A DNA stretch of 45,742 nucleotides from Roseicella frigidaeris (GTDB lineage Bacteria > Pseudomonadota > Alphaproteobacteria > Acetobacterales > Acetobacteraceae). The notes under the pieces were generated by a model. That model was not told where the DNA came from. It saw only the letters and a list, made by a program, of their open reading frames with translations, and did not search any database. Positions 26,219 to 34,376 of the stretch are shown here, one piece after another. Every line of letters begins with the position of its first letter. The stretch's first letter is position 1. Where the stretch lies: NCBI RefSeq assembly GCF_003258945.1, contig NZ_QLIX01000030.1, positions 1-45,742 of the forward strand, in the 5' to 3' direction. The translations under genes and the position numbers were made by a program.

Positions 26219-26388
26219 TCGGCCGGGCCAGGCGGCGCGCTGCGCCCGCCCGGCCGGGCCTCGGTCCAGCCTGATATCCAGGCCGAGAGGATGGGGCATG
26301 CCGCATGGCCTTGGGCCGCCGCGCGGCGTGATGAGTCGCGTCTGGCGTGACCCCTGCCGCAGGCCCCCTCCCCTCGGCGCCGGCGCGT

Positions 26389-26414
26389 TTTGGCCCTCTG
26401 GTTTGGCCCTCTGG
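26389..26414. repeat. 13-bp tandem duplication
   Basis: Tttggccctctgg occurs twice, back to back (26389-26401 and 26402-26414), in the gap after nepR. It is just before an AT-rich stretch. No function is evident. Confidence 0.7.
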
Positions 26415-26452
26415 CGGGTCCGCTCCCGCCGGGACCGGATCATGAGCATTCT

Positions 26453-26480
26453 TTGATATTTGAGCGTTTATCGATATTTT
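26453..26480 (+). promoter_or_regulatory. Candidate promoter before the 26.5 kb gene
   Basis: Ttgata (26453-26458) and tatttt (26475-26480) are 16 bases apart in the only AT-rich stretch of this region, 12 bases before the ATG at 26493. The hexamers are fair matches to a housekeeping promoter. If so, the 5' leader is very short. Confidence 0.4.
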
Positions 26481-26492
26481 AAAGATCCAACA

Positions 26493-26822
26493 ATGAATTC
26501 TAGAAAGGTGAGCGAAGCTGCCAGAAAGGCGGCCGCGGAGACGGACTGGAAGGTGCGGTATTCTCCAGGACGGAGGCGACCTTTGGACAAGCCTGAGCTG
26601 CTCGGCCTGACCGGCATTACGCTGGACCAGTTGTTTTCCAAGATCGCGGACACGGAAAGGCTGCTGACGGCGCTGAAGCACGAGCTCGTGCGTCGGTGCC
26701 GGCCTGATCTGGAAGATCCGGTCCTGCGCCGGCGCCGCGAACTCTCGCGCACCGTCCCGCGGAAGATCCGCCCCGCCGGCACCCGGCTCCCTCCCTTCCA
26801 GCATCCGGCCTGGCGCGACTAG
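26493..26822 (+). CDS. Hypothetical basic protein
   Basis: A 109-residue protein starting MNSRKVSEAARKAAAETDWK and containing GLTGITLDQLFSKIADTERL, then LLTALKHELVRRC. The C-terminal third is Arg-rich. No family was recognised. An alternative TTG start at 26460 is in frame. Its stop codon TAG (26820-26822) is the first TAG of a repeat array that begins here, so the present end of the protein may have been set by the repeat. Confidence 0.4.
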   Translation: MNSRKVSEAARKAAAETDWKVRYSPGRRRPLDKPELLGLTGITLDQLFSKIADTERLLTALKHELVRRCRPDLEDPVLRRRRELSRTVPRKIRPAGTRLPPFQHPAWRD

Positions 26823-26925
26823 AGCAGATCCCGTTCGAGTGGAAACACTCTAACGGGTGAAGATGCTGCAAAAACAAGAGGCTAGAGCATTTGTCGTGAA
26901 CCGGAGTGAACGGAAAATGCTCTAG
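26819..26925. repeat. Mosaic palindromic repeat array R1 (one Y unit, one Z unit)
   Basis: Two palindromes. The Y unit (26819-26870) has ctagagcagatcccg, a stem cccgttcgagtg/cactctaacggg with a gaaa loop, then gaagatgct. The Z unit (26882-26925) has ctagagcattt and aaatgctctag as its arms. A linker rich in A (gcaaaaacaa) joins them. The same mosaic recurs at 32.0, 37.7 and 38.6 kb. It resembles the REP/BIME-like palindromes of alphaproteobacterial intergenic regions. The left end supplies the stop codon of the gene to its left. Confidence 0.9.
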
Positions 26926-27163
26926 ACCGCGATCCACTCACGCCGGTTCGCGGACCCTGGTCCAGCGCGGCGTTTGGTCGCGTGCGTCACGCCTTCGGCG
27001 CGCCCCGCCGCAGGGCGTGATCGCTCCTCGGCTGGCCGGGGACCTGGCGCGTCGCGGCCGGGACGGACCTCCCACATGATCCCCGGGGACGGTCGCCACT
27101 GACGGAACTCGCCAGGCAAGCCACGGCACGCTGCCCTCCGCGGCCCCCATTCCGGAGACGGCC

Positions 27164-28069
27164 ATGCCGGTCCTGCTGAGCTTCGTGCCCGATGCCTGGG
27201 GTCCAACGGTCCGGATCGAAGGCGGCGCGGTCGCGCTGACCCGAGCCGGGCCGAACGGGATCCGGTTCACGGCGCCGGCGCATCTGGTCCTGGTCATGGT
27301 CCTGCCGCAGCCCTGCCGGGCGGCTGCGCCGAACGGCACCCAGCCGACGACAATCCAGGCGCCCGCCGGATCGCTGGAGCTCATGCCGGCGGACGCCGCC
27401 TGCTTCGCCCGCTGGATCGCGCCCAAGGAATGCCTGCTGCTGGCCTTCGACCAGGACGGGCTCGCCCAACGCGCCGCCCTCGAGGGCGGGAGGGGCGATT
27501 TCGAATTTCACCCCCCGAAGCTCGGCACGATCGACGAGAGGGCCAGGGTCATCGCGGGCCTGATCAGGGACGAGATGCTGCAGGGCCCCCGCCGGAACGA
27601 GGCCTATCTCACGGCCCTGCTGACAGCCCTCAAGATCCATCTCCTGCGGGAGCATCCCGCCCTGGTGGGGCAGGGCCGCGCGCCGAGCCGCGGCGGGCTT
27701 CCCCCCAACACCTGGCGCAGGGTGGTGGAGCATATCCAGGCCAACCTCTCGGCGAACCTGTCCATCCCGCGCCTGGCCGAGATGCTGGGCGTGTCGCCCA
27801 GCCACTTCCTGCGCGCCTTTCGCCAGAGCTGCGGCCAGTCGCCGCATCGCTACGTCCTCGAGAAGCGCCTGCTGCTGGTCGAGCACCTGGCCAGGACGAC
27901 CGACATGCCCCTGGCCCAGGTCGCCGAGGCGGCCGGCTTCTCCAGCCCCAGCCACATGACGGCGGCGCTGCGGCGGTGGAAGGGCGTCACCCCGGGCCAG
28001 CTGCGCCGCGAGGCGCGGCGGCAGGACCCGGGCGGCCAGGGCGACGCCCGATCGGGGGGCCTCCCCTGA
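27164..28069 (+). CDS. AraC-family transcriptional regulator
   Basis: The 301-residue protein has a variable N-terminal sensing part with cupin-like strands (APAHLVLVMVLPQ, SLELMPADAACF) and a C-terminal AraC DNA-binding domain: WRRVVEHIQANLSANLSIPR, AEMLGVSPSHFLRAFRQSCG and PHRYVLEKRLLLVEHLARTT, then AQVAEAAGFSSPSHMTAALR. The last motif is the second helix-turn-helix. It is preceded by 238 bases (26926-27163) with no gene, and the target is not evident. The next gene, leuA, is convergent with it. Confidence 0.88.
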   Translation: MPVLLSFVPDAWGPTVRIEGGAVALTRAGPNGIRFTAPAHLVLVMVLPQPCRAAAPNGTQPTTIQAPAGSLELMPADAACFARWIAPKECLLLAFDQDGLAQRAALEGGRGDFEFHPPKLGTIDERARVIAGLIRDEMLQGPRRNEAYLTALLTALKIHLLREHPALVGQGRAPSRGGLPPNTWRRVVEHIQANLSANLSIPRLAEMLGVSPSHFLRAFRQSCGQSPHRYVLEKRLLLVEHLARTTDMPLAQVAEAAGFSSPSHMTAALRRWKGVTPGQLRREARRQDPGGQGDARSGGLP

Positions 28070-28100
28070 TCGGGAAGGTGCCCTGGCCGGGGCCCTCGGC

Positions 28101-29696
28101 TCAGGCCGAGAGCGCGGTCGCCTGCATCTCCGGCGGCGCGGTGCGCTCGCGCTTGGCCAGCAGCTTGTTCAGCGCATGCACATAGGCACGGGCCGAGGCG
28201 ACGATGGTGTCGGTGTCCGAGCCCTGCCCGTCCACCAGCTTGCCGTGCTCCTCGAGCCGCACCGTCACCCGCGCCTGCGCGTCGGTGCCGCCGGTCACGC
28301 TCTGCACCGCATAGAGCTTCAGCCCGACCTCATGCGGGAAGGCCTGGCGGATGGCGATGAAGGTGGCGTCCACCGCGCCGTCGCCGCTCGCCATGCCGTC
28401 CTGCCGCTGGCCGTCCACCTCCAGCGTCACCGAGGCCATGGGCTTGGTGCCGAGGCCGGTCGAGACGTTCAGCCCGGTCAGCTTCACCCGGTCGTTGCCG
28501 CGCACCACCTCGTCATCGACCAGCGCCGCGACGTCCTCGTCATAGACCACCTTCTTGCGGTCGGCGATGTCCTTGAAGCGGCGGAAGGCGTCGTTCAGCG
28601 CGTTGTCGCCGAGCTCGCCATAGCCCAGCGCACGCAGCTTGTCGCGGAAGGCGGCGCGGCCGGAATGCTTGCCCAGCACCAGCGAGTTGGTGGACCAGCC
28701 GACGCTCTCCGGCGTCATGATCTCGTAGGTGGAGGCGTCCTTCAGCACGCCGTCCTGGTGGATGCCGCTCTCATGCGCGAAGGCGTTGCGGCCGACGATC
28801 GCCTTGTTCGGCTGCACGTCGAAGCCGGTGATGGTCGCCAGCAGCCGGCTGGTCTTCAGGATGCGCTCGGAGGTGATGCCGGTGCGGAAGGGCAGCGCGT
28901 CGTGCCGCGTCCGCAGCGCCATCGCCACCTCCTCGAGGCTGGCATTGCCCGCCCGCTCGCCGATGCCGTTGATGGTGCTCTCGATCTGCCGCACCCCGGC
29001 CTGGATGGCGGCGACGGTGTTCGCCACCGCCATGCCGAGGTCGTTGTGGTTGTGCGCCGAGAGCACGACCTTCTCGATGCCCGGCACCCGGTTGCGCAGG
29101 TCGCGGAAGATCCGCGCCATGTCCTCGGGCAGCGAGTAGCCGACGGTGTCGGGGATGTTGATGGTGGTGGCGCCGGCCTTGATCGCGGCCTCGACGCAGC
29201 GGCAGAGGAAGTCGGGATCGGTGCGGCTGCCATCCTCGGCCGACCATTCCACGTCGTCCGAATGGCTGCGGCCGAGCGTCACGCTGCGGGTGATCGCCTC
29301 CAGCACCTCCTCGCGGCTCATGCGCAGCTTGACGCGCATGTGCAGGTCGCTGGTCGCCAGCACGATATGCACGCGCTTGCGGGCGGCGGGCTTCAGCGCC
29401 TCGCCCGAGGCGTTGATGTCGGCGGCGTTGGCGCGCGACAGGCTGGCCACCACCGGGCCGTCCTTGGCGAATTTGCGGGCGATCGACTGCACGCTCTCGA
29501 AATCGCCGGGCGAGGCGATGGCGAAGCCGGCCTCCATGACATCGACGCCGAGCTCGGCCAGCGCCTCGGCCATGCGCAGCTTCTCCTCGAGGTTCATCGA
29601 GAAGCCGGGCGACTGCTCGCCGTCGCGCAGGGTCGTGTCGAAGAAGATGATGCGGTTGTCGTCCAGCGTGCCGAAGCTGGGATGGGTGATGGCCAT
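28101..29696 (-). CDS. leuA: 2-isopropylmalate synthase
   Basis: This 531-residue enzyme condenses acetyl-CoA with 2-ketoisovalerate, the first step of leucine biosynthesis. The TIM-barrel signature [14 protein letters not shown] is near residue 19, metal-binding HNHND in [15 protein letters not shown] is near 220, and [13 protein letters not shown] follows. A C-terminal LeuA allosteric domain ([17 protein letters not shown] onward) is complete, so feedback inhibition by leucine is expected. The start is the ATG at 29694-29696, with aagga upstream. The 445-base leader contains a possible leucine-rich leader peptide. Confidence 0.96.
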   Translation of the reverse strand: MAITHPSFGTLDDNRIIFFDTTLRDGEQSPGFSMNLEEKLRMAEALAELGVDVMEAGFAIASPGDFESVQSIARKFAKDGPVVASLSRANAADINASGEALKPAARKRVHIVLATSDLHMRVKLRMSREEVLEAITRSVTLGRSHSDDVEWSAEDGSRTDPDFLCRCVEAAIKAGATTINIPDTVGYSLPEDMARIFRDLRNRVPGIEKVVLSAHNHNDLGMAVANTVAAIQAGVRQIESTINGIGERAGNASLEEVAMALRTRHDALPFRTGITSERILKTSRLLATITGFDVQPNKAIVGRNAFAHESGIHQDGVLKDASTYEIMTPESVGWSTNSLVLGKHSGRAAFRDKLRALGYGELGDNALNDAFRRFKDIADRKKVVYDEDVAALVDDEVVRGNDRVKLTGLNVSTGLGTKPMASVTLEVDGQRQDGMASGDGAVDATFIAIRQAFPHEVGLKLYAVQSVTGGTDAQARVTVRLEEHGKLVDGQGSDTDTIVASARAYVHALNKLLAKRERTAPPEMQATALSA

Positions 29697-29789
29697 GGAT
29701 CGGGTCCTTCGGAGCGGTGTCGTCAGCCAGGCGGGCGCGCAGGCGGCGCCTCAGGTCCCCCTGAGCGGTGGCGGCCGGTCAGCCGCGCG

Positions 29790-29897
29790 TCACGCCCAGG
29801 GGCGGCTAAGTCGAAGAAGGAGGGCGAGGGGCAGGCGCGCGCGGCCGGCGGCGGGGATGCCGCGGAGGAGGCCAGCGATGCGCGCATGCGGTGCCAT
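29790..29897 (-). CDS. Candidate leucine-rich leader peptide upstream of leuA
   Basis: A 35-codon frame upstream of leuA on the same strand ends in [14 protein letters not shown]: six leucines in nine residues, just before its stop. Leader peptides of leuA-type attenuators use a leucine run in this way. A small cctgag/ctcagg hairpin lies between this stop and leuA, but a convincing terminator with a T-run was not found, so attenuation is unproven. The ATG has no strong ribosome site. This is an inference from codon content and position. Confidence 0.35.
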   Translation of the reverse strand: MAPHARIAGLLRGIPAAGRARLPLALLLRLSRPWA

Positions 29898-29908
29898 GGT
29901 GGCGCGCA

Positions 29909-29920
29909 CCCTAGCTAGGG
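29909..29920. promoter_or_regulatory. 12-bp perfect palindrome upstream of leuA
   Basis: Ccctagctaggg reads the same on both strands, 11 bases before the start of the candidate leader. It could be an operator for a dimeric regulator of leuA. Elsewhere in the 29921-30141 interval there are Pro/Gly-coding GC-rich repeats (ccccggctccgcgccgg and a near copy) and no gene. Confidence 0.4.
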
Positions 29921-30141
29921 CCACCCGGCCCGTCCAGCCCGGAAATGCCCGCGGCGGGCCGGGCGGCCACACATCCGGATCAGCGCCGCCCCTCGGTCCG
30001 GCCCCCGGCTCCGCGCCGGTCCAGTCCCCGGCTTCGCGCCGGGCGGGGCCTGGCGCATTGCGCCGGGCGGGCCCATCGCCTATAGGCCGCAGCTTCCCGC
30101 GGCCGGTCGGTATCGGCTGCGCCAAGCTGCACGAGCGCGCC

Positions 30142-30369
30142 ATGAAGTCCGACATCCATCCCGATTATCACGAGATCACCATCGTCATGACCGATGGGAC
30201 GACCTTCAAGACCCGGTCCTGCATGGGCAAGGAAGGCGACACGCTGCGGCTCGACATCGACCCGAAGTCGCACCCGGCCTGGACCGGCGTGCAGCGCGTG
30301 ATGGACACCGGCGGGCAGGTGGCGAAGTTCAACAGGAAGTTCGCCGGCATCGGCGCCCGGAAGAAGTAA
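30142..30369 (+). CDS. rpmE: 50S ribosomal protein L31
   Basis: The 75-residue protein begins [20 protein letters not shown], then [20 protein letters not shown] and [20 protein letters not shown]. It is the L31 family, with one Cys only, so it is the type without the CxxC zinc site. L31 bridges the subunits at the central protuberance. A strong terminator follows, so it is a single-gene unit. The start ATG fits the family length. Confidence 0.95.
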   Translation: MKSDIHPDYHEITIVMTDGTTFKTRSCMGKEGDTLRLDIDPKSHPAWTGVQRVMDTGGQVAKFNRKFAGIGARKK

Positions 30370-30398
30370 GCCCTTCGTCCCGCAGCGGAATTTTTCGG

Positions 30399-30434
30399 AA
30401 CGCCGCCCCCTTGAAGCCGGGGGCGGCGTTTTCC
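30399..30434 (+). terminator. Rho-independent terminator after rpmE
   Basis: Stem aacgccgccccc (30399-30410) with gggggcggcgtt (30419-30430), 12 perfect pairs, an 8-base loop and a short T-rich tail (ttcc). Confidence 0.85.
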
Positions 30435-30565
30435 ATGTCAGGGGGGCACGAGGCGCCCTGCCGGGGTCTCGGGCGTGGTTCCCGTCCTCGCGGCGCCCGC
30501 ATCGGGGCCGTTCCGGCTGGGGATCGCAGGCATTGATCGACCTTGCTTCCCAAGGAGGTTCGACT

Positions 30566-31051
30566 GTGAACACCCTCGATTTCTCTCCCCTCTTCCGCAC
30601 CGCCATCGGCTTCGACCGGCTCGCCCGCCAGCTCGAGAGCGCCCGCAGCCTCGGCGACGCGCAGGGCTACCCCCCCTACAACATCGAGAAGACCGGTGAG
30701 GACACCTATGTCCTGACCATGGCCGTCGCCGGCTTCGGCCCGGGCGACATCGATGTGGTGGCGCGGGAGAACGTGTTGACCGTCGCCGGCCGCGCCCCGC
30801 AGCCGGAGGAAGGCCGCAGCTTCCTGCATCGCGGCATCGCCGGCCGCGCCTTCGAGCGCCGCTTCGTGCTGGCCGACCACATCGTGGTCGAGGGCGCGAC
30901 GCTGGAGAACGGGCTGCTGCAGCTCGGCCTGAAGCGCGTGGTGCCGGAGGCGCTGAAGCCGCGGCAGATCCCGGTGCAGGCCGGCAAGCCGCCGGCGCAG
31001 CCGCGGATCACCACGGCCAACGAGCAGGAGGGCCAGGCCCAGGCGGCCTGA
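30566..31051 (+). CDS. Small heat shock protein (Hsp20/IbpA type)
   Basis: This 161-residue protein has the short N-terminal arm MNTLDFSPLFRTAIGFDRLA, then the alpha-crystallin domain from about residue 34: YPPYNIEKTGEDTYVLTMAV, AGFGPGDIDVVARENVLTVA, FLHRGIAGRAFERRFVLADH and LENGLLQLGLKR. The IxV-type tail lies in RQIPVQAG. It prevents aggregation of unfolded proteins in the cytosol. GTG start with aaggagg 7 bases upstream. The 5' leader is GC-rich and could form a thermosensor-like structure, but no clear ROSE element is seen. Confidence 0.93.
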   Translation: MNTLDFSPLFRTAIGFDRLARQLESARSLGDAQGYPPYNIEKTGEDTYVLTMAVAGFGPGDIDVVARENVLTVAGRAPQPEEGRSFLHRGIAGRAFERRFVLADHIVVEGATLENGLLQLGLKRVVPEALKPRQIPVQAGKPPAQPRITTANEQEGQAQAA

Positions 31052-31081
31052 CCGTCCGGCGAGGTTCGGCCTCGGACGAGG

Positions 31082-31109
31082 GCCGGCGGGGTTTCCCCGC
31101 CGGCTTTTT
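31082..31109 (+). terminator. Rho-independent terminator after hsp20
   Basis: Stem gccggcgggg (31082-31091) with ccccgccggc (31095-31104), a ttt loop and a ttttt tail. Confidence 0.92.
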
Positions 31110-31129
31110 CATGCCCGCCGCGCCGCCGG

Positions 31130-31148
31130 CATGACCTCGGAGGTCATG
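31130..31148. promoter_or_regulatory. 19-bp perfect inverted repeat, likely operator
   Basis: Catgacctc-g-gaggtcatg is a perfect 9-bp inverted repeat with a 1-base centre, 34 bases before the start of the XRE/MmyB regulator. Position, symmetry and length suit a binding site for that dimeric regulator or another one. Confidence 0.55.
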
Positions 31149-31182
31149 GAATCGCGGCCGCCGCCGCGGCAGGCTGCGCCGC

Positions 31183-32022
31183 ATGCACGGCCTCCAGACC
31201 GCCCCGCCCGCCCCGCCGCCGGGCCCCGCCACGGCCGGCGCCCTGCTCGCCCGCGCCCGGCGCGCCCGCCGCCGCAGCCAGCTCGACCTCGCGCTCGAGG
31301 CCGGCATCTCCACCCGGCATCTCAGCTTCGTCGAGACCGGCCGCGCGCGGCCGAGCCCGGGCCTGGTGCTGCGGCTCTGCGAGGCGCTCGGCGTGCCGCC
31401 GCGGGAGGCGGACGGGGTGCTGCTCGCCGCCGGCCACGCCCCGGCGCATCGCGAGACGCCGCTCGAGGCCCCGGCCATGGCCGAGGTGCTGGCCGCGCTG
31501 CGCTTGATCCTGGCGCGGCACGACCCGCTGCCGGCCGTCGCCTTCGATGCCGCCTGGGACATCGTCATGCTGAACGAGGCCTATGGCGGGGCGCTCGATG
31601 CGCTGCTCGCCGGCGGCGCCGAGCCGGGGCTCGGCGGGGCGGCGCCGCCGCGCCTCGCCCTGCTGCCGGCGCCGCGGCCGAACCTGCTGCGGCTGCTCTG
31701 CCACCCGGCCGGCGCCCGCCGGCTGATCGGCAATTGGCCCGAAGTGGCGCGCGCCCTGATCGACCGGGTCCAGCGCGAGGCGCGGCTGCCGAGCGCCGAT
31801 CCGGCGCGCCGGCCGCCGCTCGAGGAGGCGCTGGCGCAGCCGGGCGTCGCGTCGCTGCTCCGCCAGCGCCCCGCCGGGCCCGCCGCGCCGCTGCTGGTGC
31901 CGGTCGAGATGCGCCGGCCGGAGGGGGGCACGCAGCGCTTCCTGACCACCATCGCCACCCTCGGCACGGCGCAGGACCTGACCCTGCGGGAGCTGCGGAT
32001 CGAGACCTACCACCCGGCCTAG
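31183..32022 (+). CDS. XRE regulator with MmyB-like C-terminal domain
   Basis: The 279-residue protein has an N-terminal helix-turn-helix (LDLALEAGISTRHLSFVETG, RARPSPGLVLRLCEALGVPP), then a PAS-like MmyB ligand-binding region: VAFDAAWDIVMLNEAYGGAL, LLRLLCHPAGARRLIGNWPE and QRFLTTIATLGTAQDLTLRE. MmyB-type regulators may bind fatty-acid-like ligands. A palindrome lies just upstream. Its TAG stop is supplied by the left end of the repeat array R2, so the last residues (TYHPA) abut the repeat. Confidence 0.85.
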   Translation: MHGLQTAPPAPPPGPATAGALLARARRARRRSQLDLALEAGISTRHLSFVETGRARPSPGLVLRLCEALGVPPREADGVLLAAGHAPAHRETPLEAPAMAEVLAALRLILARHDPLPAVAFDAAWDIVMLNEAYGGALDALLAGGAEPGLGGAAPPRLALLPAPRPNLLRLLCHPAGARRLIGNWPEVARALIDRVQREARLPSADPARRPPLEEALAQPGVASLLRQRPAGPAAPLLVPVEMRRPEGGTQRFLTTIATLGTAQDLTLRELRIETYHPA

Positions 32023-32189
32023 AGCAGATCCTGTCCGGATGAACTCATCCGGACAGGTGAAGATGCTCGTAAAAACAAATACCTAGAGCAGATCCCGATC
32101 AGGTGAACTCACCTGATCGGGTGAAGATGCTCTGACAACAATAGTCTAGGGCGCTTCTCGTGAACCGGTGTTCACGAGAAGCGCCCTAG
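32019..32189. repeat. Mosaic palindromic repeat array R2 (Y, Y, Z)
   Basis: Two Y units (32019-32068 and 32083-32133) and one Z unit (32146-32189). The Y stems are cctgtccggatg/catccggacagg and cccgatcaggtg/cacctgatcggg, each 12 perfect pairs with the loop aact. The Z unit is a 20-bp perfect stem with a cggt loop, from ctagggcgcttctcg to its complement. Left end ctag gives the stop of the XRE gene; right end gives the stop of the DUF1192 gene on the other strand. Confidence 0.92.
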
Positions 32190-32377
32190 CCGCCCGGCTT
32201 GCGGAAGAAGGCGTCGGCGGCGCCGCGATGCGCCTCCTTGCGGGCGATCGCCGCCTCGGCGCGGGCGATCTCGGCCTGCAGGGTGACGATGTAGCGCCGC
32301 AGCTCCTCGATGTCCCGGCCCTCCAATACCGCCGGCGTGAAACCCGTGGTTGGGCGTGGCCGCTCCTCCTCCATCAT
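32186..32377 (-). CDS. DUF1192 family protein
   Basis: This 63-residue protein contains TPAVLEGRDIEELRRYIVTL, then QAEIARAEAAIARKEAHRGA, the DUF1192 layout: a short N-terminal segment then one long coiled helix. Members are small cytosolic proteins of unknown role in alphaproteobacteria. It is convergent with the XRE regulator across the R2 repeat, which supplies its stop codon. Confidence 0.85.
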   Translation of the reverse strand: MMEEERPRPTTGFTPAVLEGRDIEELRRYIVTLQAEIARAEAAIARKEAHRGAADAFFRKPGG

Positions 32378-32494
32378 CGCCTTTCTCCTGTGCCCTGCGG
32401 GCTTTGACCCTGTGAGGGGCCGCCTCTATATGCCAGCCGACGCCGCGTCGGGGATGCCCGGCCCTCCCCGGCTCGCCCCGAAAAGGTTCGCCTC

Positions 32495-33070
32495 ATGACC
32501 CAGCCCCTGATGCCGAAGGCCACCGCCGTGTGGCTGATCGAGAAGACGTCCCTGACCTTCGAGCAGGTCGCGGAGTTCGTCGGCATGCATCCGCTGGAGG
32601 TGCAGGCGATCGCCGATGGCGAGGTGGCGCAGGGGATCATCGGCTACGACCCGGTGCTGAACGGCCAGCTCACGCGCGAGGAGATCGCCCGCTGCGAGGC
32701 CGACCCGACCTCGCGGCTGCAGATCTCCGCCTCCTCCCTGCCGGTGCCGAAGCCGCGCGGCAAAGGCGCCCGCTACACCCCGGTCTCGAAGCGCAACGAC
32801 CGGCCGGATGCCATCGCCTGGGTGCTGCGCCACTACCCGCACCTCTCCGACCAGGCGGTCGGCAAGCTGCTCGGCACCACCAAGGAGACCATCGCCAAGG
32901 TGCGGGACCGGACGCATTGGAACAGCGCCAACATCAAGCCGCGCGACCCGGTGATCCTCGGCCTCTGCACCCAGTCCGACCTCAACGCCGCCATCGCCGC
33001 CGCCGGCGAGCGCCCGCCGGGCCTGCCAGTGCCACCGCTGCACGATGCCGAGGAGGAAAGCCTGGCCTGA
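32495..33070 (+). CDS. trcR: DUF1013 / TrcR-type cell-cycle transcriptional regulator
   Basis: The 191-residue protein reads MPKATAVWLIEKTSLTFEQV, AEFVGMHPLEVQAIADGEVA, then PTSRLQISA, KRNDRPDAIAWVLRHYPHLS and LGTTKETIAKVRDRTHWNSA. This is the whole-length DUF1013 pattern; the family is called cell cycle transcriptional regulator TrcR. It has two helix-turn-helix-like segments. Ending LCTQSDLNAAIAAAGERP is typical. It diverges from the DUF1192 gene, with about 117 bases between them. Confidence 0.88.
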   Translation: MTQPLMPKATAVWLIEKTSLTFEQVAEFVGMHPLEVQAIADGEVAQGIIGYDPVLNGQLTREEIARCEADPTSRLQISASSLPVPKPRGKGARYTPVSKRNDRPDAIAWVLRHYPHLSDQAVGKLLGTTKETIAKVRDRTHWNSANIKPRDPVILGLCTQSDLNAAIAAAGERPPGLPVPPLHDAEEESLA

Positions 33071-33122
33071 GCGGCGCCGGCCGGGCGCCTTGGGGCCGGC
33101 GGCATGCCGGGCGGCGCCCGGA

Positions 33123-33195
33123 GGTGACGGTGCCCAGGGTCATGGTGCCCAGGGTCACGGTGCCCAGGGGCCACGATACCCGGGGGTCATGCCCG
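33123..33195. repeat. 15-bp tandem repeat
   Basis: Three units, ggtgacggtgcccag, ggtcatggtgcccag and ggtcacggtgcccag, run from 33123 to 33167, followed by decayed copies to about 33195. It lies in the 33071-33291 gap after trcR, which otherwise holds no gene. The 15-base period keeps reading frame, but no supported frame covers it. Confidence 0.85.
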
Positions 33196-33291
33196 GGGGA
33201 CCCCGCGACGTCAGGCTGGCCTGGGGCTTCGGGGCCGCCGATGCGCCGCACCGGACCTGGTGCGGCGCCGGGCTCCCGCCGGGTGCGGCCC

Positions 33292-33462
33292 TCAGGCCTC
33301 CCGCCGGAGCCTCTCCATCTCTTCCTTCAGGCGGAGCTTCTCCCGTTTCATGCGGGTGAGCTCGGCCTCGTCGGGCCTCGGTCGCGCATCCTCGTCGCCG
33401 ATCTGCCGGTCAAGGACCGCATGCCGCTCCTCGAGGGAACGGAGCCTCGGCGCAACGTTCAT
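33292..33462 (-). CDS. DUF465 (YdcH-type) protein
   Basis: The 56-residue product: MNVAPRLRSLEERHAVLDRQ, then LTRMKREKLRLKEEMERLRR. It is a DUF465 coiled-coil protein with the usual KREKLRLKEE core. Role unknown. It diverges from a second DUF465 gene starting at 33560. Confidence 0.82.
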   Translation of the reverse strand: MNVAPRLRSLEERHAVLDRQIGDEDARPRPDEAELTRMKREKLRLKEEMERLRREA

Positions 33463-33559
33463 CCAGCATTCTCCCTGCGCTGCGTGACGCGCGGACGTGG
33501 CCGGCACGGCCCTGCTGTTGCGCCCGCGCGGGGGCATGGTAATGGCGGCGGGGGGCGCA

Positions 33560-33796
33560 ATGCACGCCTCCTTTCACTGCCGAGTGCCCGATCCGATGCT
33601 GGATGATCGCGAATCCCTGCTGCGCCGGCTGCACGAGATGCGGAGCGAGCATCGCGACCTCGACACCGTCATCGCCCGGCTCTCGGACAGCCTGACCGAC
33701 CAGCTCCAGGTGCAGCGGCTGAAGAAGCGCAAGCTGAAGCTGAAGGACGAGATCGCCTGGCTGGAAGGCCGGCTGCTGCCCGACATCATCGCCTGA
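33560..33796 (+). CDS. DUF465 (YdcH-type) protein, second copy
   Basis: A 78-residue product with RESLLRRLHEMRSEHRDLDT, then QVQRLKKRKLKLKDEIAWLE, again the DUF465 coiled-coil pattern. ATG at 33560 is preferred because a G-rich stretch precedes it; an ATG at 33596 is possible. The pair with the gene at 33292 is divergent and diverged in sequence. It is followed by purE after 55 bases. Confidence 0.8.
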   Translation: MHASFHCRVPDPMLDDRESLLRRLHEMRSEHRDLDTVIARLSDSLTDQLQVQRLKKRKLKLKDEIAWLEGRLLPDIIA

Positions 33797-33851
33797 TGCA
33801 TCATGATCGCCTGATGCCGGCGGCTCCGCACGGGAGAGGCCCGAGACCACC

Positions 33852-34376
33852 ATGACCCCCGAGGCACTGCCCGCCGAGGCGCCCCCGTCCGATGCGTCGG
33901 CGCCGCTGGTCGGCATCATCATGGGCAGCCGCTCCGACTGGGAGACGATGCGCCACGCCGCCGAGACGCTGGCCGCGCTCGGCGTGCCGCACGAGACCCG
34001 GGTGGTCTCCGCCCACCGCACGCCCGGCCGGCTCTATGACTATGCCCGGGCGGCGCGCGGGCGGGGCCTTCGGGTGATCATCGCCGGCGCCGGCGGCGCG
34101 GCGCACCTGCCCGGCATGGCGGCGGCGATGACGCCGCTGCCGGTGCTCGGCGTGCCGGTCGAGAGCCACGCGCTGAAGGGCATGGACAGCCTGCTCTCCA
34201 TCGTCCAGATGCCCGGTGGCATCCCGGTCGGGACGCTGGCCATCGGCCGCGCCGGGGCGATCAATGCCGGGCTGCTCGCCGCCGCCATCCTGGCGCTGGC
34301 CGATCCCGATCTCGCCGCCCGGCTGGACGCCTGGCGCGCCGCGCAGGAAGCGGGCGTGCCGGAGGCGCCGGCGTGA
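33852..34376 (+). CDS. purE: N5-carboxyaminoimidazole ribonucleotide mutase
   Basis: This 174-residue enzyme converts N5-CAIR to CAIR in purine synthesis. It has [20 protein letters not shown] at the N-terminus, [15 protein letters not shown] with the catalytic His, [19 protein letters not shown] and [18 protein letters not shown]. All are the class I PurE marks. The stop overlaps the purK GTG (GTGA), so the two are translationally coupled. Confidence 0.97.
   Translation: MTPEALPAEAPPSDASAPLVGIIMGSRSDWETMRHAAETLAALGVPHETRVVSAHRTPGRLYDYARAARGRGLRVIIAGAGGAAHLPGMAAAMTPLPVLGVPVESHALKGMDSLLSIVQMPGGIPVGTLAIGRAGAINAGLLAAAILALADPDLAARLDAWRAAQEAGVPEAPA

Noticed and set aside
28176-29918. A 580-codon frame on the plus strand opposite leuA
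   Set aside because: It is the complement shadow of leuA, produced by high third-position GC; the leuA protein shows all family motifs.
33123-33195. A coding repeat protein in the 15-bp tandem repeat
   Set aside because: Although the period is a multiple of three, the frame has no ribosome site or neighbouring domain; it is a short minisatellite.
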